Counted from the first letter of the stretch, positions 1 to 8,943 are shown. The stretch: DNA of 49,540 nucleotides from Actinomyces oris (GCF_001937445.1 NZ_MSKS01000021.1:815-50354), one strand, 5' to 3'. Numbers and translations: made by a program. The notes: a model not told the origin generated them from the sequence alone.

Positions 1-44
1 GTGTCTTCCCGGCCCGCCCCGCAGGCGCGCTGCGCTCGACGGCG

Positions 45-3000
45 TCAGTGCTGCTTGATGGTGACCTTGTCGACCGCCAGGGTGACGGTCTGCGGTCCGG
101 CCGAACTGGACATGTAGGTGGTCAGCCCCACGGTTCCGGCCTCGTTGAGGGTCTTGTCGTTGTCGACGGCCTCGATCCCCCACTCGGCGGGCTCGGTGTC
201 TCCTGCCCAGAGCTTGGTCTGGATGGTGGTCGACTCCGCGCCGTCAACCACCATGCGCAGGTGGAGCGGCTGACCGGCTGTGTAGGGCTGTTTCATCACG
301 TAGGAGCCCAGGGAGGTCTCCTTGCCCTTGACCACGCGCGAGACCGTGACCACCGGGTTACCGGCGCCGCCGATGCGAACCGTGGCCTGGTACTGACCGG
401 CCTTGGTCGTGCGGGCGGCGTAGGAGATGAAGGCACCGTTACCGGCGGGCACCGCGTCCAGGGAGAAGTCCACGACGGCGTCGGTGGAGGTCGACTTGAT
501 CGGGTCGGAGATGATGGAGGCCGAGGAGCGCGGACCGGCCATGGCGATCCGGCCGCTGGTGCCGTCGACGGAGAAGGCCGCGGCGTTCCAGGTGGTCTTC
601 CACTCACCGCCGGCCTGGGCCTTGCCCCAGCCGCCGTTGACGCTGCGCTCGAAGGAGTCGTCCAGCAGGGCCTTGCCCTCGGGCTGCTTGCCCTTGTCCT
701 TGCCGGCGTTGTCCTTACCGTTGTCCTTACCCTTGCCATCGCCCTTGTCCGGCTCGACCTGCTTGCCGGTGGCCGCGGTGTAGTGCTCGGCGATCTGCCG
801 CGGCGACAGCGGTGTGCTGTAGACGGCGGCCTCGTCGATGTCGGCCTGGATGTTGGTGTTGGAGGGCTGGCCGTTGACACCGCTGAGGGCGTCTCCACCG
901 ATGCGCCAGTAACCGGAGTAGCTCTGCCCCGCTGTCATGGCGGCGTCGAAGGCGGCGAGGTTGCCGTCCACGTAGAGCATGGCGCCGGCGGTCGGGCTCA
1001 TGGAGGCCACGATGTGGTGCCACTGCCCGTCGTTGTAGCTCTTAGGAGTGGTGATGGTGGTCAGCTTGCCCGGGTAGAGCATGAAGCTGAGCGTGCCGTC
1101 ATTGCGCATGTACACCATGCGGTCACGGTTCCACGACTGGTTGGCCGCGGAGGAGCCGTAGCCCATGATCTCCCCGCCCGAGGTCGAGGTCGTGCGGACC
1201 CACGCCTCCATGGAGAAGGCGGTGGGCGCCTGGGAGGCGACGCGTGTCGCGGCGTGCGACTTGTTCGTGGCGTCCGAGGTCAGGCCGAGCGAGGCCCCCG
1301 ATCCCAGGACGGACTTGGCTCCGCGTGTGTAGGCCTTGCCGCGGATCGTCAGGTTGCGCTGGGCCACGAAGTCCTCGGCCTTGTCGCCGCTGGTCTCGTC
1401 GAAGGACCAGTAGTGGGCGGCGCCGTCGGCCAGGACGCGGGCGCCGTACTTGCTCAGGCCCTGGCCCTCAGCGGCTTTGACCGTCACCCAGTCCGAGACC
1501 GTGGAGGCCCCCCACTGGTCGGTCACCTGGACCCGGTAGCGGTGCGTGCTTCCGGGCTCGACGACGTCGGTGGCACTGAGGTCGGGGCGCTCCCAGAAGC
1601 CGGCGGTCGCCGTCTGGCTGGTGACCGGCTGGCCGTCCATGGAGTCGCGGTAGACGTTGTAGGTCAGGGTCTTGTCGTCCCGGTCCCAGTTGGCCTTGAA
1701 GGACAGGGAGACGACGCCTGCACGCGGCGAGGTGCCGGAGACCTTGAAGGCACCGCCCTTGTCCATGGGCCCCTGCTTGTTCGGGGCGATGTCACGGCGG
1801 GCGAAGCGCACCAGTCCTTGCTGGGCTGTGCCGTTGACGGCCAGGAACTCACCGCCGTAGACGACGTACTTGTCGTTGCCCTCGACGGTCCAGGTCGCCT
1901 GGATGGCGCCGGAGATCTTGCCCGGCGTGAAGTCGGGGTAGAAGTTGAGGTTCGTGGTGGCGTTCTGGCCGGCGTAGTTCTTGTAGCCCCAGGCGTGGTT
2001 CTCCTCCACCGTTCCAGTGGCGGCGTTCGTGTAGGCCACTGCGTTGTGGTAGTGGTACGAGACGTCCGGGAAGCCACCGATGTTGGAGCAGTCGTGGGAG
2101 TGGCTGGCGGCGTAGATGACGTCACCGGCGGGGAGGACGTCGTAGGAGTCGCCGTGGCAGTCGGCCATGTAGTCGATGTCCCCGGTGACCCAGTTCAGGC
2201 GCATGACGCCTTCGAAGGTGCCGAGCCGGGAGTAGCTCGCCGCGTACAGGCCCTGCTCATCAGCCTTGACGCTCATGACGGAGGCCTCAGCGCCGGCGCC
2301 GTGGACCACGCTGGAGGCGTTGTTCTTGCGCAGGGTGCCGTCCTTCTCGAAGATGGCGATCCCGTGACCGGGCTTGTCACTGCCCCCGACAGACTCGAAG
2401 GCCCCACCGATGGCCACTGCCGAGCCGTCAACGGCCTCGACGATGCTGCGCACGTAGTAGTTGTCGATCTTCGGCGCGAAGCTCGTCAGCTGCTGATTGC
2501 TCAGGTTGAGCGCGGCGACGCGCTGGCGGGCCGAGGAGTTGATCTGGGTGAAGGCTCCGCCGATGTACAGGGTCTGCCCGTTGGGCGAGACGCTCAGGGC
2601 CTTGACGCTGCCGTTGGCCGAGGCGCCCAGCGGAGCGCGCTGGCCATCGGAGGCCCGGACCGCTCCGACACGCCAGGCGGTCTGGTTGTCCAGCGTCGTG
2701 AACTCCCCGCCCAGGTAGAGGGTCTGGCCGTCGGCGGAGGCGGCAATGGCGTTGATGGTGCCATTGGTGGTGGGCGCCCAGTCGAGGATCTCACCGGTGT
2801 TGATGTTGTAGGCCATCGCGTTGCCGCGCGGCGACTCATTCTGGCCGGCAGGCGATCCTGCCGGCCTGACCGCGGAGAACTTCCCGACGGCGTAGACGAT
2901 GTCCCCGACCACGACCTGGTCCCAGACAATGCCATTGATCTGGGCGGTGGGCAGGGCATCGGCGGAGACGGTGTTGGGAGTACCGGCAGCGCCGGCGGGG

Positions 3001-3110
3001 GTGGGCGCAGGGTCCGCGGCGGCAGGGGAGGCCGGAGCGAGCGTGACGGCACCGATGGAAACGAGAGCCGCGGCCAGCAGGCCGCTCAGGAATCGGCGGG
3101 GGAGCTTCAC
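45..3110 (-). CDS. Secreted beta-propeller / FN3 / LamG surface protein
   Basis: A secreted protein of 1021 residues with no recognisable catalytic domain. A GTG start at 3110 has a weak GGAA-type site seven bases upstream. Residues 1-32 are a Sec signal peptide (RR, hydrophobic core, Ala-rich cleavage region). Residues about 55-440 are repeats of the form 'ADGQTLYLGGEFTTL', typical of a DUF5122-like beta-propeller. An FN3-like segment follows (about 453-555), then a LamG/concanavalin-like domain (about 562-775, with 'YWSFDETSGD' and 'GQWHHIVASM'). A Lys/Gly/Asp/Asn linker (about 785-813) leads to a last beta-rich domain (818-1021). There is no LPxTG sorting signal, so it is either released or held non-covalently. 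The propeller is paralogous to the one at 4392-5897. LamG and propeller content suggests glycan or matrix binding, which is inference. Confidence 0.85.
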   Translation of the reverse strand: MKLPRRFLSGLLAAALVSIGAVTLAPASPAAADPAPTPAGAAGTPNTVSADALPTAQINGIVWDQVVVGDIVYAVGKFSAVRPAGSPAGQNESPRGNAMAYNINTGEILDWAPTTNGTINAIAASADGQTLYLGGEFTTLDNQTAWRVGAVRASDGQRAPLGASANGSVKALSVSPNGQTLYIGGAFTQINSSARQRVAALNLSNQQLTSFAPKIDNYYVRSIVEAVDGSAVAIGGAFESVGGSDKPGHGIAIFEKDGTLRKNNASSVVHGAGAEASVMSVKADEQGLYAASYSRLGTFEGVMRLNWVTGDIDYMADCHGDSYDVLPAGDVIYAASHSHDCSNIGGFPDVSYHYHNAVAYTNAATGTVEENHAWGYKNYAGQNATTNLNFYPDFTPGKISGAIQATWTVEGNDKYVVYGGEFLAVNGTAQQGLVRFARRDIAPNKQGPMDKGGAFKVSGTSPRAGVVSLSFKANWDRDDKTLTYNVYRDSMDGQPVTSQTATAGFWERPDLSATDVVEPGSTHRYRVQVTDQWGASTVSDWVTVKAAEGQGLSKYGARVLADGAAHYWSFDETSGDKAEDFVAQRNLTIRGKAYTRGAKSVLGSGASLGLTSDATNKSHAATRVASQAPTAFSMEAWVRTTSTSGGEIMGYGSSAANQSWNRDRMVYMRNDGTLSFMLYPGKLTTITTPKSYNDGQWHHIVASMSPTAGAMLYVDGNLAAFDAAMTAGQSYSGYWRIGGDALSGVNGQPSNTNIQADIDEAAVYSTPLSPRQIAEHYTAATGKQVEPDKGDGKGKDNGKDNAGKDKGKQPEGKALLDDSFERSVNGGWGKAQAGGEWKTTWNAAAFSVDGTSGRIAMAGPRSSASIISDPIKSTSTDAVVDFSLDAVPAGNGAFISYAARTTKAGQYQATVRIGGAGNPVVTVSRVVKGKETSLGSYVMKQPYTAGQPLHLRMVVDGAESTTIQTKLWAGDTEPAEWGIEAVDNDKTLNEAGTVGLTTYMSSSAGPQTVTLAVDKVTIKQH

Positions 3111-3564
3111 AGGTATTCCATTCAGAACATACTCAGATCACGGACACGCAACCTTACGAATGGCTGGTATTCCGCGCCCGACACGGGTCGACGGGCGGGC
3201 TCATCGTACACCGTCAACAACCTGCCCGCCCCCGTTTTGGTGCACACCACAGAGCAGGACAATTCCGCCACACACCGACCCTTCGTTCAAATCCCGCCAT
3301 ACTCCCGTCGTTTCAAGGAGTCCGCAGCACCCATAAGCCTCCACGATTGGAAACACCCTCTATATAGACACAACTCAGGTTGCTTTCAGTGTCGATTCAC
3401 CTCATGTCACGACGAAGCAACGGTCACGGCCTCCAACGGGGCCCCCAAGCGGATCATCCAGCACGCCAAGGCGCCGTCCGACGCTCACTTTCATGAGCAA
3501 CGGACGGCGCCTTGATACAGACACACGGAAGGGTGGTCAACACCCTCGGAGGACTCGTCCTGGG
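3111..3564. other. Intergenic region upstream of the LamG protein
   Basis: This 454-base gap holds the strong hairpin at 3467-3514 and an AT-richer patch. The patch includes a TATATA palindrome near 3360 that could be a minus-strand -10 box, but no well-spaced -35 is visible. No coding potential is evident: frames open across it show no codon bias or family signature. Confidence 0.5.
3467..3514 (-). terminator. Hairpin terminator downstream of the lipoprotein gene
   Basis: A perfect 14-bp stem pairs 3467-3480 (CAAGGCGCCGTCCG) with 3501-3514. A nested 5-bp stem (GCTCA/TGAGC) lies in the loop. It sits 50 bases past the stop codon of the minus-strand lipoprotein gene. No U-tract follows, as is common for actinobacterial terminators. 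Confidence 0.65.
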
Positions 3565-4242
3565 TCAGCCTGCGGACCCCCGGAAGGTGGCGGCTCCGTG
3601 GTCCGCACCCAGATCGACAACGACCTTGATATTTCCTCGCCCCTCCGCCGGGATGACGAAGGCTCGATTCACAGTCACCGTCTCACCGGCTGCGAGCTTG
3701 GCCGGCACCGCATCCGAGGCCGAGACGATCTCGGAGGCGGGGGTACCAGCGCCCTCGCCGTAGTTGACGGTGGTGGACAGCACGCTGGCCAGCGGCAGCT
3801 CCTGGCTGGACCTGTTCGTCACCGTCACTGGGATCAGGACACCAGCACCTCCCACCTCGCCGGGACCGCTGGCGAAGTCCTTCGCCTGCATCTGCCCCAG
3901 GGAGATCACCAGATCCCCATCAACACGGACGGACTTGTCCAGGCCCACCTCGGGGTACTCATCCTTCGACAGATCCCCGGTCTCAACGGCCTTGGGGTCG
4001 ATCGAGGAGGCATCCGGGGTGGAGACGTCACCCGAGGGAGATGCCGGCGCCGTCGTCGGTTTCGCGGTCTGGACCGTCGGTGTGGCGACGTTCGAGGGGG
4101 CGGCCTGAGCAAAGGCCGAGCCACTGGCAGAGGCCGGGGCGGAGGGACTGGCAGTGCTCTGGGACTTTCCGCCTCCACAGGCGGCCAGTCCCAGACCCAG
4201 TACCAGGACGGCGGGGAGGATCAGCATTCGAGTTCGTGACAC
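3565..4242 (-). CDS. Putative lipoprotein with Ig-like (DUF4352-type) domain
   Basis: A predicted lipoprotein of 225 residues. I chose the GTG at 4242 because it puts a normal signal peptide at the N-terminus: a basic RTR, a hydrophobic stretch and the lipobox LAAC with the lipidated Cys at residue 22. The frame stays open up to an ATG at 4395 that overlaps the previous stop in an ATGA, so a longer translationally coupled form is possible, though it would bury the signal 50 residues in. A Ser/Thr/Pro-rich spacer (about 25-90) precedes a beta-rich domain with 'VLIPVTVTNRSSQELPL', reminiscent of DUF4352/telokin-like folds. Substrate or partner is unknown. It lies directly behind the propeller gene and probably shares its transcript. 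Confidence 0.75.
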   Translation of the reverse strand: MSRTRMLILPAVLVLGLGLAACGGGKSQSTASPSAPASASGSAFAQAAPSNVATPTVQTAKPTTAPASPSGDVSTPDASSIDPKAVETGDLSKDEYPEVGLDKSVRVDGDLVISLGQMQAKDFASGPGEVGGAGVLIPVTVTNRSSQELPLASVLSTTVNYGEGAGTPASEIVSASDAVPAKLAAGETVTVNRAFVIPAEGRGNIKVVVDLGADHGAATFRGSAG

Positions 4243-4391
4243 GTGCCGAAGCGTACGACCTCCGCGACGCCCTGCACCGTCCTCAGCGATCACTGAGTTC
4301 GGGAGCACACCGCCACCGGACATAGAACCGGCGGATTCAGGGGATACGCCGCGAAGGTCCGCAGACCCGACGGCTCTCATGGCCGTCATCA

Positions 4392-5897
4392 TCACTCATC
4401 ATCCTGATCGTCCCAGTTGTCCCAGCCGCCCTGGTTGTCCCAGCCATCCTGGTCGCCCCAGTCGTCATGCTTCTTCTTGTTCTTCTTATCCTTCTTGTCC
4501 TTGTTCTTCTTGTCCTTGCCGTTCTTGTCCTTGCCGTTGTTGTCCTTGCCGTTGTTGTCGTTGCCCCCTTGACCGTTGGCATCGCCTCCGCTCGCGGAGA
4601 AGCGCACGAGCCCCTGCTGGTGGATACCGTTGACCGCGACGAACTCACCGCCATAGACGATGTACTGGCCGTTGCCCTCAACGGTCCAGACGGCCTGGTT
4701 CAGTCCGCTGTAGCTACCATTGGCAAAACCGGGCAGGAAGCCGTTGTACTGAGTGGGCGCAGGCTGCCCCTCGAAGTCGGTGTAGCCCCAGACCTTGTTG
4801 CGCTGCACGGTTCCGGTGGCCGTGCTGGAGAAGCCGACGGCGTGGTGATACTTGCCGTTCTCCTCCCCGTCAGCGAAGCCGCCGATGTTGCTGCAGTCGT
4901 GGGTGTGGCTGGCGATGTAGATGACGTCATTGGTGGGCAGCACGTCATAGGTGTCGCCGTGACAGTCGGCCATGAGGTCGATGTCCCCGGTGGTCCAGCT
5001 GGCCCGGAACATCCCCTCAAAGGCGCCTTCCTGAGAGTAGGCAACGGCGTAGAGCCCCCGGGAGTCGGACTTCACACTCATGATCCCGGAGTCCCTCCCT
5101 GCGTTGCGGACAACGCCGGCGATATTGGTGTGACGCAGGGACCCGTCCTTCTCCAGAACAGCGAGACCGTACGCATCGGAGGACCCTCCCACCGAGGTGA
5201 AGGAACCACCGATCGCCACAGCGGAGTTGTCAGCCGCCACCGTGATGGAGCGCACCATGTAGTTATCAACCTGCGGGGCGAAGCCGGTCACCCGGTGCGT
5301 CTTCAGATCCACAGCGCCGGCGCGCAGACGCGACGAGGAGTTGAGCTGGGTGAAGGAGCCCGCGAGGTACAGGGTCGAGCCGTCGGGGGAGAGCTCCAGG
5401 TCCATGACCGCCCCGTTGGCCGACGCCCCCAGCGGCTTGCGCTTGCCAGTGGCGTCCACCGCCGCCACCCGATAGACCGTCTCATCATTGACGGAGGTGA
5501 AGTTGCCACCGAGGTAGATGGTGGAGCCGTCAGCCGAGGCCGTGACCGAGCTGATCTTGCCGTTGACCTTGGGCGCCCAGTCAAGCAGCGCGCCGGTCGT
5601 GATGTCGAAGGCCATGGCGTTGTAGCGAGGGGACTCGTTCTCGCCGTCGGCCGCACCGAAGGGGCGGGCATTGTTGAACTCTCCGACGACGTAGACGATA
5701 TTGCCCACGACCGCCTGGTCCCAGACGATGCCGTCGATCTGGGGGGTGGGCAGAACCTGCGGGGAGGCGAGAGTGACCTGCCCCTGGGCAGCAGCAGCCG
5801 GGGGCGTGACAACAGTTGGGGCGACGAGCGCACCAAGGGCAAGGGGGAGGGCGGTCAGAACCGCCCCCACACTGGAGACAGCGCGGAAAGGATGCAC
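4392..5897 (-). CDS. Secreted beta-propeller protein with K/N/D and Trp-Asp tail
   Basis: A secreted paralogue of the first half of the 45-3110 protein, 501 residues. The GTG at 5897 is preferred over an upstream in-frame ATG at 5987 because GGAG lies five bases before it and it gives a clean signal peptide (to about residue 37, ending TPPAAAA). The propeller covers about residues 50-440 and shares 'GIVWDQ', 'NESPR', 'LGASANG' and the Cys/His block 'ADCHGD...HDCSNIGGF' with its paralogue. FN3 and LamG are absent. The C-terminus is instead a Lys/Asn/Asp linker (about 441-477) and a roughly 24-residue Trp-Asp-Gln-rich tail. There is no sortase signal. A role in adhesion or matrix is inferred. 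Confidence 0.83.
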   Translation of the reverse strand: MHPFRAVSSVGAVLTALPLALGALVAPTVVTPPAAAAQGQVTLASPQVLPTPQIDGIVWDQAVVGNIVYVVGEFNNARPFGAADGENESPRYNAMAFDITTGALLDWAPKVNGKISSVTASADGSTIYLGGNFTSVNDETVYRVAAVDATGKRKPLGASANGAVMDLELSPDGSTLYLAGSFTQLNSSSRLRAGAVDLKTHRVTGFAPQVDNYMVRSITVAADNSAVAIGGSFTSVGGSSDAYGLAVLEKDGSLRHTNIAGVVRNAGRDSGIMSVKSDSRGLYAVAYSQEGAFEGMFRASWTTGDIDLMADCHGDTYDVLPTNDVIYIASHTHDCSNIGGFADGEENGKYHHAVGFSSTATGTVQRNKVWGYTDFEGQPAPTQYNGFLPGFANGSYSGLNQAVWTVEGNGQYIVYGGEFVAVNGIHQQGLVRFSASGGDANGQGGNDNNGKDNNGKDKNGKDKKNKDKKDKKNKKKHDDWGDQDGWDNQGGWDNWDDQDDE

Positions 5898-5991
5898 GAG
5901 TGCTCCGTTCTTAAGACGTGAGGGAACGTGGGTAAGTGGCGCGGTATGACGGGATGGCCCTGCCTCAGCAAGACCGGCGCCGGTCACGAGA

Positions 5992-6019
5992 GTATTACAG
6001 CGATAACGCTTTGATAACG
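5992..6019 (-). promoter_or_regulatory. Candidate promoter with tandem operator, propeller gene
   Basis: On the minus strand a good -10 (TAATAC, 5997-5992) has no recognisable -35. Two exact GATAACG heptamers (6002-6008 and 6013-6019) sit there instead, 11 bases apart, on the same face of the helix. This layout is typical of an OmpR/PhoB-type activator site. The regulator is unknown. Confidence 0.4.
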
Positions 6020-6267
6020 ACTCCAGGGGCCTTTACTCCAGCTCCTGTTGTGCAATCAATCACTTCTCAAGCGAGAAGGCGCCCCCCATCCACTTTTCTC
6101 ACAGATAGACTCTCATTAACTGCCGCGGGGTTCCACACCCGATTCTTAGCTGGAATACTCAGCCCCTGCCCAGGTGGTGTGGACCAGTCGGACACGATCC
6201 CCCCACCATAGTTCCGGCACGTCACCAGGGCGGCGCCCCGCCCCCGTACTCCAAGGTGCCGGAGGTG

Positions 6268-6296
6268 TTGACGTGACGACTCGTTCGGTGTGTATC
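6268..6296 (+). promoter_or_regulatory. Candidate promoter for the glycosyltransferase operon
   Basis: A near-consensus -35 (TTGACG, 6268-6273), a 17-base spacer and a TGTATC hexamer (6291-6296). It would give a leader of about 250 bases before the TTG at 6557. A TAGACT box at 6312-6317 is an alternative -10. Confidence 0.4.
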
Positions 6297-6556
6297 GGCG
6301 GCGCCTGCCTCTAGACTGCTGACCGGGTGTACCAGGCGAGCGTGGCACCACGAGTCCGTAGGCGCTCCGCAGGAACCCGCGACCTCAAGGGCGTGAGCCC
6401 AGTCCCTCGTCTCATCACCATCATCATCACCGTCATCACCGTCTCCCCATCACCCTCGTCGATGATCCTCCGCCCTTGCCGTGACCGGCAGTCGCATCGA
6501 GGGGGATCATTGGTTCCCATCCCTGAGCGGCCCCGCCGCCCTTCGAAAGGACTCCG

Positions 6557-7726
6557 TTGACTGCTGTGAACCCGGACAGGCTCCGTATCGCCATGATCGG
6601 GACGCGAGGCGTCCCTGCCCGCTACGGAGGTTTCGAGACCGCCATCGAGGAGGTCGGCCGGCGGCTGGCCGACCGCGGTCATCAGGTCCTCGTCTACTGC
6701 CGCAACCCTGAGCCGGACACCCCGCTTCCCAACACCTACCTGGGAATGCGGCTGGTCGAGCTGCCCTCGGTGAAGAACCGCAGCCTGGAGACCCTGTCCC
6801 ACACGGCCCTGTCAGTGGCCCATCTGCTGCGCCGCACCCACCCGGACGTGGCCTTCGTCTTCAACGCCGCGAACTCCCCCTTCCTGCCGGCCCTGCGCGC
6901 CGCACGCATTCCGGTGGCCACGCATGTCGACGGCCTGGAGTGGCGCCGCGGCAAGTGGGGCCCTACCGGCAAGCGCTACTACCGCGCCGCTGAGGCCCTG
7001 GCCGTGCGCTACTCCGACGCGCTCATCGCCGACGCCCAAGGCATCGCCGACTACTACACCGAGGACTTCAACGCCCCCACCGACCTTCTCGCCTACGGGG
7101 CGCCCCGCGTCTGCGCCGACACCTCGCGCCTGGCCGACCTGGACCTGACGCCCAAGGGTTTCCACCTGGTGGTGGCCCGCTTCGAGGTGGAGAACCACGT
7201 CGACGTCATCGTGGAGGGCTACGTGCGCTCCGGGGCCGCTCTGCCGCTGGTCGTCGTCGGCTCGGCCCCCTACGCCGACGACTACACCGCCCGTATCGAG
7301 TCCCTGGCCGACGGCCGAGTCCGCCTGCTCGGCGGCCTGTGGGACCAGGATCTGCTCGACGCCCTCTACTCCGGCGCCCTGGTCTACTACCACGGCCACT
7401 CCGTGGGCGGGACGAACCCCTCTCTTCTGCGCGCCATCGGCGCCGGGGCCGCGGTGGACGCCTTCGACGTCTCCTTCAACCGCGAGGTCCTGGGCGAGGC
7501 CGGCCGCTACTGGACCACGCCCGACGAGGTGGCCGCCCTGGTCGTCTCCGCCGAGTCCGACGTCGAGGCCCAGACCGCGCGTGGCGAGGAGTCCCGCAAG
7601 CGAGCGGCCCTCTACGACTGGGACGAGGTGGCCTCCGGCTACGAGGCCCTGGCCCGGCGCCTGGCGCTCGAGGGCCCCGTCCGTCGTCGCCCCTCCGGAC
7701 GCCGCACCGGGAAGGCGGGCTGGTGA
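6557..7726 (+). CDS. GT4 glycosyltransferase (DUF1972/rhamnosyltransferase type)
   Basis: A cytoplasmic sugar transferase for surface-polysaccharide repeat units, 389 residues. The N-terminal 'GTRGVPARYGGFETAIEEV' (about residues 14-32) is the signature of the DUF1972 N-terminal Rossmann domain found in capsule beta-1,4-rhamnosyltransferases. The C-terminal half holds the GT4 nucleotide-sugar domain ('GSAPYADDY', 'GGTNPSLLRAIGAGAAV'). The TTG start is supported by AAAGGA five bases upstream. Its stop overlaps the GTG of the next glycosyltransferase by four bases (GTGA), so the two are translationally coupled. Donor sugar cannot be read from sequence; rhamnose is a guess by family. A Ser-Arg-rich C-terminal tail is probably disordered. 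Confidence 0.88.
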   Translation: MTAVNPDRLRIAMIGTRGVPARYGGFETAIEEVGRRLADRGHQVLVYCRNPEPDTPLPNTYLGMRLVELPSVKNRSLETLSHTALSVAHLLRRTHPDVAFVFNAANSPFLPALRAARIPVATHVDGLEWRRGKWGPTGKRYYRAAEALAVRYSDALIADAQGIADYYTEDFNAPTDLLAYGAPRVCADTSRLADLDLTPKGFHLVVARFEVENHVDVIVEGYVRSGAALPLVVVGSAPYADDYTARIESLADGRVRLLGGLWDQDLLDALYSGALVYYHGHSVGGTNPSLLRAIGAGAAVDAFDVSFNREVLGEAGRYWTTPDEVAALVVSAESDVEAQTARGEESRKRAALYDWDEVASGYEALARRLALEGPVRRRPSGRRTGKAGW

Positions 7727-8898
7727 GCCGGGGCGGGGCGGGAAGCGCCCGCACCGGTGCCGCCCGGATTCTTGTGGCCCACCCCTCCCCCGACCTGTAC
7801 GGCTCGGACTGGCAGCTGGTGGAGACCATTCACGGACTCATCGAGACCGGCCACGAGGTCCTCGTGGCCCTGCCCCAGGACGGCCCCCTGGTGGCGGTGC
7901 TGCGCGACGCCGGCGCCCGCGTGGCCGTCATGCCCTTCACGGTCCTGCGCAAGGCCCTGCTGAGCCCCACCGGTCTGGCGAGGCTGTCCGCCCAGGCCGC
8001 CCCGGAGGTCGCCCGCCTGCGGTCGGTCATCCGCGCCAGCCGCGCCGAGGTGGTCCTCACCAACACGGTAACGATCCCCTGGTGGCCGGTGGCCGCGAGC
8101 GCGGCCGGCGTCCCGGTGCTGGCCCATGTGCACGAGGCCGAGGACACCCAGCGTCGGATCATCCGCGCCGGGCTCAACGCCCCGCTGCTGGCGGCGTCCC
8201 GGATTGTGGCGAACTCCGGGGCGGCCCGCGACGCGCTGCTGGACGCCCAGCCGCGACTGGCCTCGCGCACGGAGGTGGTCCACAACGGGGTCGCCGGACC
8301 GGACCGGCCCCTGGAGCCCCTGCGCTCCAGGCAGCCCGGGGACTCCTTCAGGATCGCCATGGTGGGGCGCCTGTCCCCGCGCAAGGGCGTGGACGTGGCT
8401 CTCGGCGCCGTCGGGCTGCTGCGCCGATCGGGGGTGGACGCCTCCCTGAGCGTGTGCGGCTCGGTCTTCCCCGGCTACGAGTGGTACGAGGCCGAGCTGC
8501 GTGAGCGCGCCGATCAGGAGGACCTGGAGGGGCACGTCGAGCTGTTGGGGTACGTGCACCCCACCTGGCCGGTGCTGGAGGCCGCCGACGCCGTCGTCGT
8601 GCCCTCCCGGGCCGAGCCCTTCGGGAACACGGCGGTCGAGGCGATGCACGCGGCCCGGCCGCTGGTGGCCTCCCGGGTCCAGGGCCTGGCCGAGGTCGTC
8701 ACCGACTCGGTGACCGGCCTGCTCGTGCCCGCCGACGACGCGCAGGCCCTGGCCGACGCCCTCGGTTCCCTGGCGGCCGACCCGGCCCTGGCGGCCCGGC
8801 TCGCCGCCCAGGGTGAGCGCGAGGCCGCCGAGCGCTTCTCCGTGGCCGGGTACCGCGCCACGATGACTCGAATCGTCGACGAGCTCCTCAAGCGCTGA
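7723..8898 (+). CDS. GT4 family glycosyltransferase
   Basis: A second polysaccharide glycosyltransferase, 391 residues. The GTG at 7723 overlaps the previous stop (GTGA) and follows GGAAGG. The frame is open further upstream, but that part only mirrors the preceding gene. The N-terminal domain begins 'ILVAHPSPDLYGSDWQ', a GT4 acceptor domain. The donor domain has 'MVGRLSPRKGVDVAL' (about residues 210-225) and the GT4 Glu motif 'VPSRAEPFGNTAVEAM' with both glutamates (about 295-310). It acts on the cytoplasmic face on a lipid-linked acceptor. Specificity is unknown. It ends about 45 bases before a strong hairpin. Confidence 0.88.
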   Translation: MSRGGAGSARTGAARILVAHPSPDLYGSDWQLVETIHGLIETGHEVLVALPQDGPLVAVLRDAGARVAVMPFTVLRKALLSPTGLARLSAQAAPEVARLRSVIRASRAEVVLTNTVTIPWWPVAASAAGVPVLAHVHEAEDTQRRIIRAGLNAPLLAASRIVANSGAARDALLDAQPRLASRTEVVHNGVAGPDRPLEPLRSRQPGDSFRIAMVGRLSPRKGVDVALGAVGLLRRSGVDASLSVCGSVFPGYEWYEAELRERADQEDLEGHVELLGYVHPTWPVLEAADAVVVPSRAEPFGNTAVEAMHAARPLVASRVQGLAEVVTDSVTGLLVPADDAQALADALGSLAADPALAARLAAQGEREAAERFSVAGYRATMTRIVDELLKR

Positions 8899-8943
8899 GG
8901 CCCCACCTCCGCGGTCTCCGAGGTTCTGCCGAGACCGACAAAA

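Larger units (their letters stand above)
5898..6556. other. Divergent intergenic region between propeller and GT genes
   Basis: This 659-base spacer contains the minus-strand -10 and tandem GATAACG repeats (5992-6019), and a plus-strand promoter candidate (6268-6296). It also holds a short frame (6327-6560) whose stop overlaps the TTG start of the glycosyltransferase. Around 6405-6460 the sequence is rich in CATCA/CACC repeats. I see no convincing longer gene on either strand. Confidence 0.5.

Noticed and set aside
48-3515. 1155-codon open frame on the plus strand opposite the LamG protein
   Set aside because: Its translation is Val/Gly/Asp/Arg-rich with no domain, and it mirrors the third-position GC bias of the minus-strand gene, which has a signal peptide and known domains.
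6405-6460. CATCA/CACC-rich stretch as a CRISPR-like or regulatory repeat array
   Set aside because: Repeats are 3-6 bases long, irregular and without spacers; simple-sequence bias is enough to explain them.
7339-7722. N-terminal extension of the second GT4 enzyme
   Set aside because: Translation upstream of 7723 is Arg/Gly/Pro-rich and mirrors the first glycosyltransferase; the GTG at 7723 has a proper site and stop/start overlap.
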